The notes beneath the pieces were generated by a model that did no database searches, was not told where the DNA came from, and saw only the letters and a program-made list of their open reading frames with translations. Shown piece after piece: positions 63,226-64,000 of a DNA stretch of 64,000 bases; the stretch's first letter is position 1; each line of letters starts with the position of its first letter. A program made the position numbers and the translations under genes. The DNA is from Pararhizobium sp. A13 (lineage in GTDB: Bacteria; Pseudomonadota; Alphaproteobacteria; Rhizobiales; Rhizobiaceae). The stretch spans positions 3,483,001 to 3,547,000 of the forward strand of contig NZ_CP149510.1 in assembly GCF_040126305.1 (NCBI RefSeq). The letters run 5' to 3'.

Positions 63226-63929
63226 CTACACACTGAGGGCAGCCATATGAAACCGCAGCTGTTCCGGCTGATAGCGGTATTGCACCCCGACTGGACAGGC
63301 ATTGCGGGCGAGACATCCGCTCACCATGCAGCCAGCCTTGCCTTCCGCCATTTTCAGATGTGCGCGACAAGGCGCAATCTGAAAACCCAAGGCCAAGACA
63401 GCATCCACCGGACAACTTGAAAGGCAAGGCTTGTCGGGACAGTGGTCGCAGGGATGAACATGGACGGTCGGTGGTAATGCAGGGAGAAATTGGCCGAAAC
63501 CGAGGGCACCACGGTAACCGTGCCACAGGCCATATTCCGGATGAATGAGAATGCCGAGCGGCGACGGCCGCAGACCCTCGGCGCGCATCGCCCATTGCTG
63601 GAAGGGCTGCCACGGCGGATCGGACGGAAAATAGGCGGTTGCACAAAAGTCTCGCGCGACCGGCTCGATCACAGCTTTCGACCAGCTATCCAGCGGGTCC
63701 TGCGCGTCCTTGTTCGCCGGCACCGCGCGCCAGCGTTCGAACGCCGGCCAGATGGAACTACCGGTATTCCCGAGCAGACGACACTTGCAGCCGCCGCCCC
63801 CTCTTTCAGGACCGGTGCCCTATCTCCATCGGCAAAATTGACGACGCCGCGCAAAAAAACTCCGTGCGGTTCAAGGACCGCACGGAGTTTCGTCAAAACA
63901 TCATCCGATGATGTCAGCGGGCCGCTCAT
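63226..63929 (-). pseudogene. 4Fe-4S ferredoxin-like protein, apparently frameshifted
   Basis: Two minus-strand frames together make one ~235-residue protein. The first part starts at ATG 63929 (MSGPLTSSDDVLTKLRAVL...RGVVNFADG...) and stays correct to about 63776. There it shifts, and the proper continuation (LGNTGSSIWPAFERW, then DPLDSWSKAVIEPVA) is in another frame. Adding one base near 63776-63778 would rejoin them. The C-terminal part holds cysteine clusters for Fe-S binding (CDHCPDKPCLSSCP and GCMVSGCLARNACP). It could be a true mutation or a sequencing error. The start overlaps the stop of an upstream gene. Confidence 0.75.
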
Positions 63930-64000
63930 TTCGGTTTCGGCCCCTGTCGGTCGTAGTGCGGACGCCAGACCTCTTTCTGGATGAGGTCGGCCACCTGTGC
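63926..64000 (-). CDS. C-terminus of an unidentified protein (5' part outside window)
   Basis: Only the last 24 codons are inside the window, ending IQKEVWRPHYDRQGPKPK and a TGA that overlaps the ATG of the ferredoxin-like gene (ATGA). The coupling makes a functional link likely. Too little is visible to name it. Confidence 0.55.
   Translation of the reverse strand, partial: AQVADLIQKEVWRPHYDRQGPKPK

Overview
This window reads as chromosome from an alphaproteobacterium of the Rhizobiaceae (Rhizobium/Agrobacterium/Ensifer type). The evidence is high GC, a complete acpXL-fabZXL-fabF2XL-fabF1XL-alcohol dehydrogenase-lpxXL cluster for the very-long-chain fatty acid of rhizobial lipid A, the aerobic (late cobalt insertion) cobalamin genes cobO/N/W/P/Q/E/A/B/C/D, and rhizobial palindromic repeats. 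No rRNA, tRNA, prophage, insertion sequence or CRISPR array was seen.

Layout. 1-7.4 kb is metal homeostasis: a copper P-type ATPase, then zur-znuB-znuC divergent from znuA, with a Zur-type GTPase gene behind it. Inverted repeats typical of Zur operators lie in both promoter regions. 7.4-15 kb holds a small RcnB-like secreted protein, a GH43 glycosidase, a TRAP transporter whose binding-protein gene faces its permease genes, and an aldo/keto reductase. 15.1-16.9 kb is an orphan secreted-type protein joining a lysozyme-like domain to RTX calcium-binding repeats. 17-27.5 kb is a mannoside-type utilisation regulon: divergent LacI regulator, ABC importer, GH2 beta-mannosidase, TIM-barrel isomerase and Gfo/Idh/MocA oxidoreductase, with two matching LacI-type operators. 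27.6-31 kb has 6-phosphogluconate dehydrogenase, an SRPBCC/VOC pair and a PAS-only protein.

31.3-36.9 kb is the VLCFA-lipid A cluster, followed by an L,D-transpeptidase. 37.6-52.1 kb is cobalamin synthesis in three units: cobE-A-B-C-D with overlapping genes and a structured leader; cobP-W-N-O behind a clear cobalamin riboswitch; and cobQ. A TauE/SafE permease sits between the first two. cobN carries two in-frame insertions of palindromic repeat pairs that account for its extra length, and another palindromic element separates cobN from cobW.

52.3-64 kb begins with a probable small gene ended by a strong terminator. Next come a proXWV-type betaine/proline importer, an O-antigen-ligase-like membrane protein, betaine-homocysteine methyltransferase behind a perfect 16-bp palindrome, an ECF sigma factor translationally coupled to a membrane-anchored VWA protein, a DUF2233 protein, and a ferredoxin-like gene that appears frameshifted. 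Betaine import and betaine-dependent methionine synthesis lie within 5 kb of each other, which suggests a functional link.

The least ordinary observations are the lysozyme-RTX fusion, the repeat insertions in cobN, the cobE leader whose terminator-like hairpin contains the ribosome-binding site, the ketosynthase homologue without an active-site cysteine, and the unannotated small gene at 52.3 kb. All functional calls come from reading translated sequence and recalled family features; no database search was run.
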